DNA of 44,419 nucleotides from Chara braunii. Its lineage: Eukaryota > Streptophyta > Charophyceae > Charales > Characeae. The notes below the pieces were generated by a model. That model worked only from the letters and a program-made list of their open reading frames with translations, had not been told where the DNA came from and searched no databases. How positions within the stretch are numbered: position 1 is the stretch's first letter; each line of letters begins with the position of its first letter. A program made the translations under genes and the position numbers. Below, piece by piece: positions 42,770 through 44,419 of this stretch. Location: the NCBI GenBank assembly GCA_003427395.1, contig BFEA01000072.1:639977-684395 (forward strand). The letters run 5' to 3'.

Positions 42770-43520
42770 GACTGCATGTGGGGACCAGGGCCCTCGGCAA
42801 TATTGGAAAAGGCCCCGAGCCTGCTCTAAGTGAAGGTGGGCCTGCAAACTTTGTTTCAGCCTGAGTACAGGCCAATGTGAGCAGAGAGGGGCCCGTTGGT
42901 TGGTTGCAGCATGCAGCATCTTCAACCAACCAGGGGGACGGGCAGTTGACAATGCTGAAGGCCCACCAAAGATGCTGAGGCCCAGGACCCTTACAGTCGA
43001 GTCCCCGACACATTCTGGAAGGGCCCTGGGAACAGCTACTGGGACTGGGTGCAGCCGGTCCAGCCAGGCCACAAGCCAGGCAGCCCGCATAAAGGGAAAG
43101 TGAGCTGTGTTCGCTATCATTCGTGCTGGCAGGCTGGAGTGCGGCAGCGCTGCTGGAGTGCATGCACACGAGGGAGCTGGCTTGTGTGAAGGGCGCTGGC
43201 GGGGCGAATGAGGGATCTGTCTGAGAGCAGCGAGTACCAGAGGCGGCCATAGCCAAGCCGCCTGCCTGGGCACCAGTGGAGGGTGAAGTGGAGGTCCTTG
43301 AGAGAGGGGAGAGCCTGTGCGGGAAGTGACGAGGAGTGAGCAGTGATGGAGGCACGTACCTGGTGAAGACAAGGGGGCTCGTCTACACGGAATCTTCACA
43401 GTTCATCGGGCAGAGAGCTCCAATGTCAACCTGTTGCTGTCATTAGACGTCCAGGTCTATAGTAGGCTGCCAGTAGTCTGGGAGTTGAGTGCCACGTAGG
43501 ATTGCAACCATGATGAACAC
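42770..43520. repeat. Beta dispersed repeat, copy 2
   Basis: Same block order as 13590-14560 (CTAAGTGAAGGTGGGCCTG, CAGCTACTGGG, GGAAAGTGAG, GGCCATAGCC, CGTACCTGG). A minus-strand frame of 214 codons (43355-42711) is open but alanine/serine/proline-rich with no domain, and copy 1 does not keep it. Confidence 0.6.
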
Positions 43521-43677
43521 TGATGTTGGAGGCGAGAAGGGATCTTTCATTGTCACGTGATTTCATTGATGGTTCAATCTTATTTGGTGAGACGTCTTGG
43601 TGGGTTTGTTTTTTTTTTTTCTGTTTTTTTTTTTTTTCCTGTTACGATCCTGGTCATTTCCAAAGTGTAAATTCACA

Positions 43678-44419
43678 ATGAAAGACAATGCCACCCAATT
43701 GCGAAAGAAATGAAAGCACTTGCAAAGAGATAGAGACCAGAGGAGGGAGAAAGAAGAAGAAGAAGAAGAAGAAGAAGAAGAAGAAGAAGAAGATGCACAC
43801 CAGCAAGACCAATGACAATTCCCCCTTCTCTCTCCACCTTCCTCCTCCTCCTTCACTTCGCCAATCTTATTCTTCTCTCAATAATAATAATAACAATGAA
43901 TGGATGAACCAGAATCAATATCCAAAGTTCTCTCTTACTGCGGACTCAACAACAGCAACAATAACAAGTCCACCATACCCTCCTTCAGCCTCCTCTCTCA
44001 TGCATAGGCTATGGCGGACTACTGAGGGCCCTGCCCTCCTGTCCAAAGGACAACCCAAAGCAGCTATGGCGCTGCACTCCTGTCCAAAGGACCTCGAGCT
44101 TCCTTGGTGCGGCACTACCCCAACTGGGGCCTTCCAGATGCAGCGCCCAACAAGGTGATGAAGATGGTGTCCACCATAGCCAGGTAGGTGCCTTGCCACT
44201 CTCCTCCTTAGCCCCCTTCTTCCTCCTCCTCAAGCTGGGCTGCTCGCCATAGCCAGGCTGAGCGCCAGCTGCCCTTCACCTCCAAGCAGTGCTGTACCAG
44301 TCCAGCGCTGTGCTCCAGCAGCATGTCGCCAATCCTTGCATACCGCAAATGAGGAGGAGCTACTTGCTCCTCTGAAAGATATAGCGGCCTACTGGCCTCC
44401 TGGGCGGTGACTTCCTAGG
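43678..44419. repeat. Gamma dispersed repeat, copy 2, running off the window
   Basis: The left part matches 16676-17260 and the right part matches 21240-21610, so this copy shows that those two belong to one family of at least 740 bp. It contains (AAG)14 at 43751-43792. Both right-hand copies carry CCATAGCCA(A/G) followed by GTAAG or GTAGG, which looks like a 5' splice donor. Function unknown. Confidence 0.7.

Noticed and set aside
42711-43399. Two overlapping ORFs of 211-214 codons in beta copy 2
   Set aside because: Overlapping in different frames, compositionally biased, and not kept in beta copy 1.

Overview
The window looks like repeat-dense nuclear DNA of a plant or streptophyte (charophyte-type) green alga. 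The evidence is the plant-type telomeric heptamer (AAACCCT/AGGGTTT), several L1-like non-LTR retrotransposons (LINEs) with a zinc-knuckle ORF1, APE-type endonuclease, reverse transcriptase and C-terminal zf-RVT finger, exon/intron-like islands with GT..AG borders, and no bacterial-style gene organisation. The species cannot be fixed from the sequence; a Chara-like genome is a guess. I see no intact protein-coding gene. Nearly everything supported is a decayed transposable element, plus a few exon-sized islands.

Layout. 1-1.0 kb: a 21-bp tandem repeat, an A-run and a zf-RVT fragment of an old LINE (LINE-F). 1.0-10.14 kb: LINE-A on the minus strand, with 3' tail at the left, ORF2, ORF1 and then an 11-bp minisatellite at its 5' side. 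10.15-18.8 kb: low-complexity tracts, dispersed repeat families (here called beta, gamma, delta), a tRNA-like sequence and exon-like islands near 15.3-15.7 kb. 18.8-21.0 kb: LINE-B, plus strand, 5'-truncated and broken by a small inverted-repeat element. 21.67-30.49 kb: LINE-C, minus strand, bounded by a 17-bp target-site duplication (15/17), with a 160-N assembly gap inside its reverse transcriptase. 31.3-33.3 kb: a Ty3/gypsy-like integrase scrap and LINE-E (plus). 33.5-36.0 kb: exon-like islands. 36.3-40.4 kb: LINE-D (plus), with one hAT-like MITE at its left edge and one long foldback MITE near its right end. 40.6-44.4 kb: delta repeats, the last exons of an isochorismatase-like host gene (minus), a tRNA-headed SINE next to a LINE-type 3' end, and copies of beta and gamma.

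The most interesting signal is in the untranslated ends of the LINEs. Four separate 3' ends (LINE-A, -B, -C and an isolated copy) share a module of three short hairpins directly before an A-rich tail, with paired-base changes that keep the stems. LINE-A and LINE-C also carry two to three AAACCCT telomeric heptamers at almost the same distance (355 and 357 bp) from the last hairpin. LINE-C begins with seven units of about 95-123 bp, each centred on a CTCCCCACTTGGGGAG-type near-palindrome, and these lie inside its target-site duplication. LINE-A similarly seems to begin with an 11-bp minisatellite. Parts of the 3' module recur in the delta family next to LINE-D and LINE-E, which suggests a shared retrotransposition signal across families.
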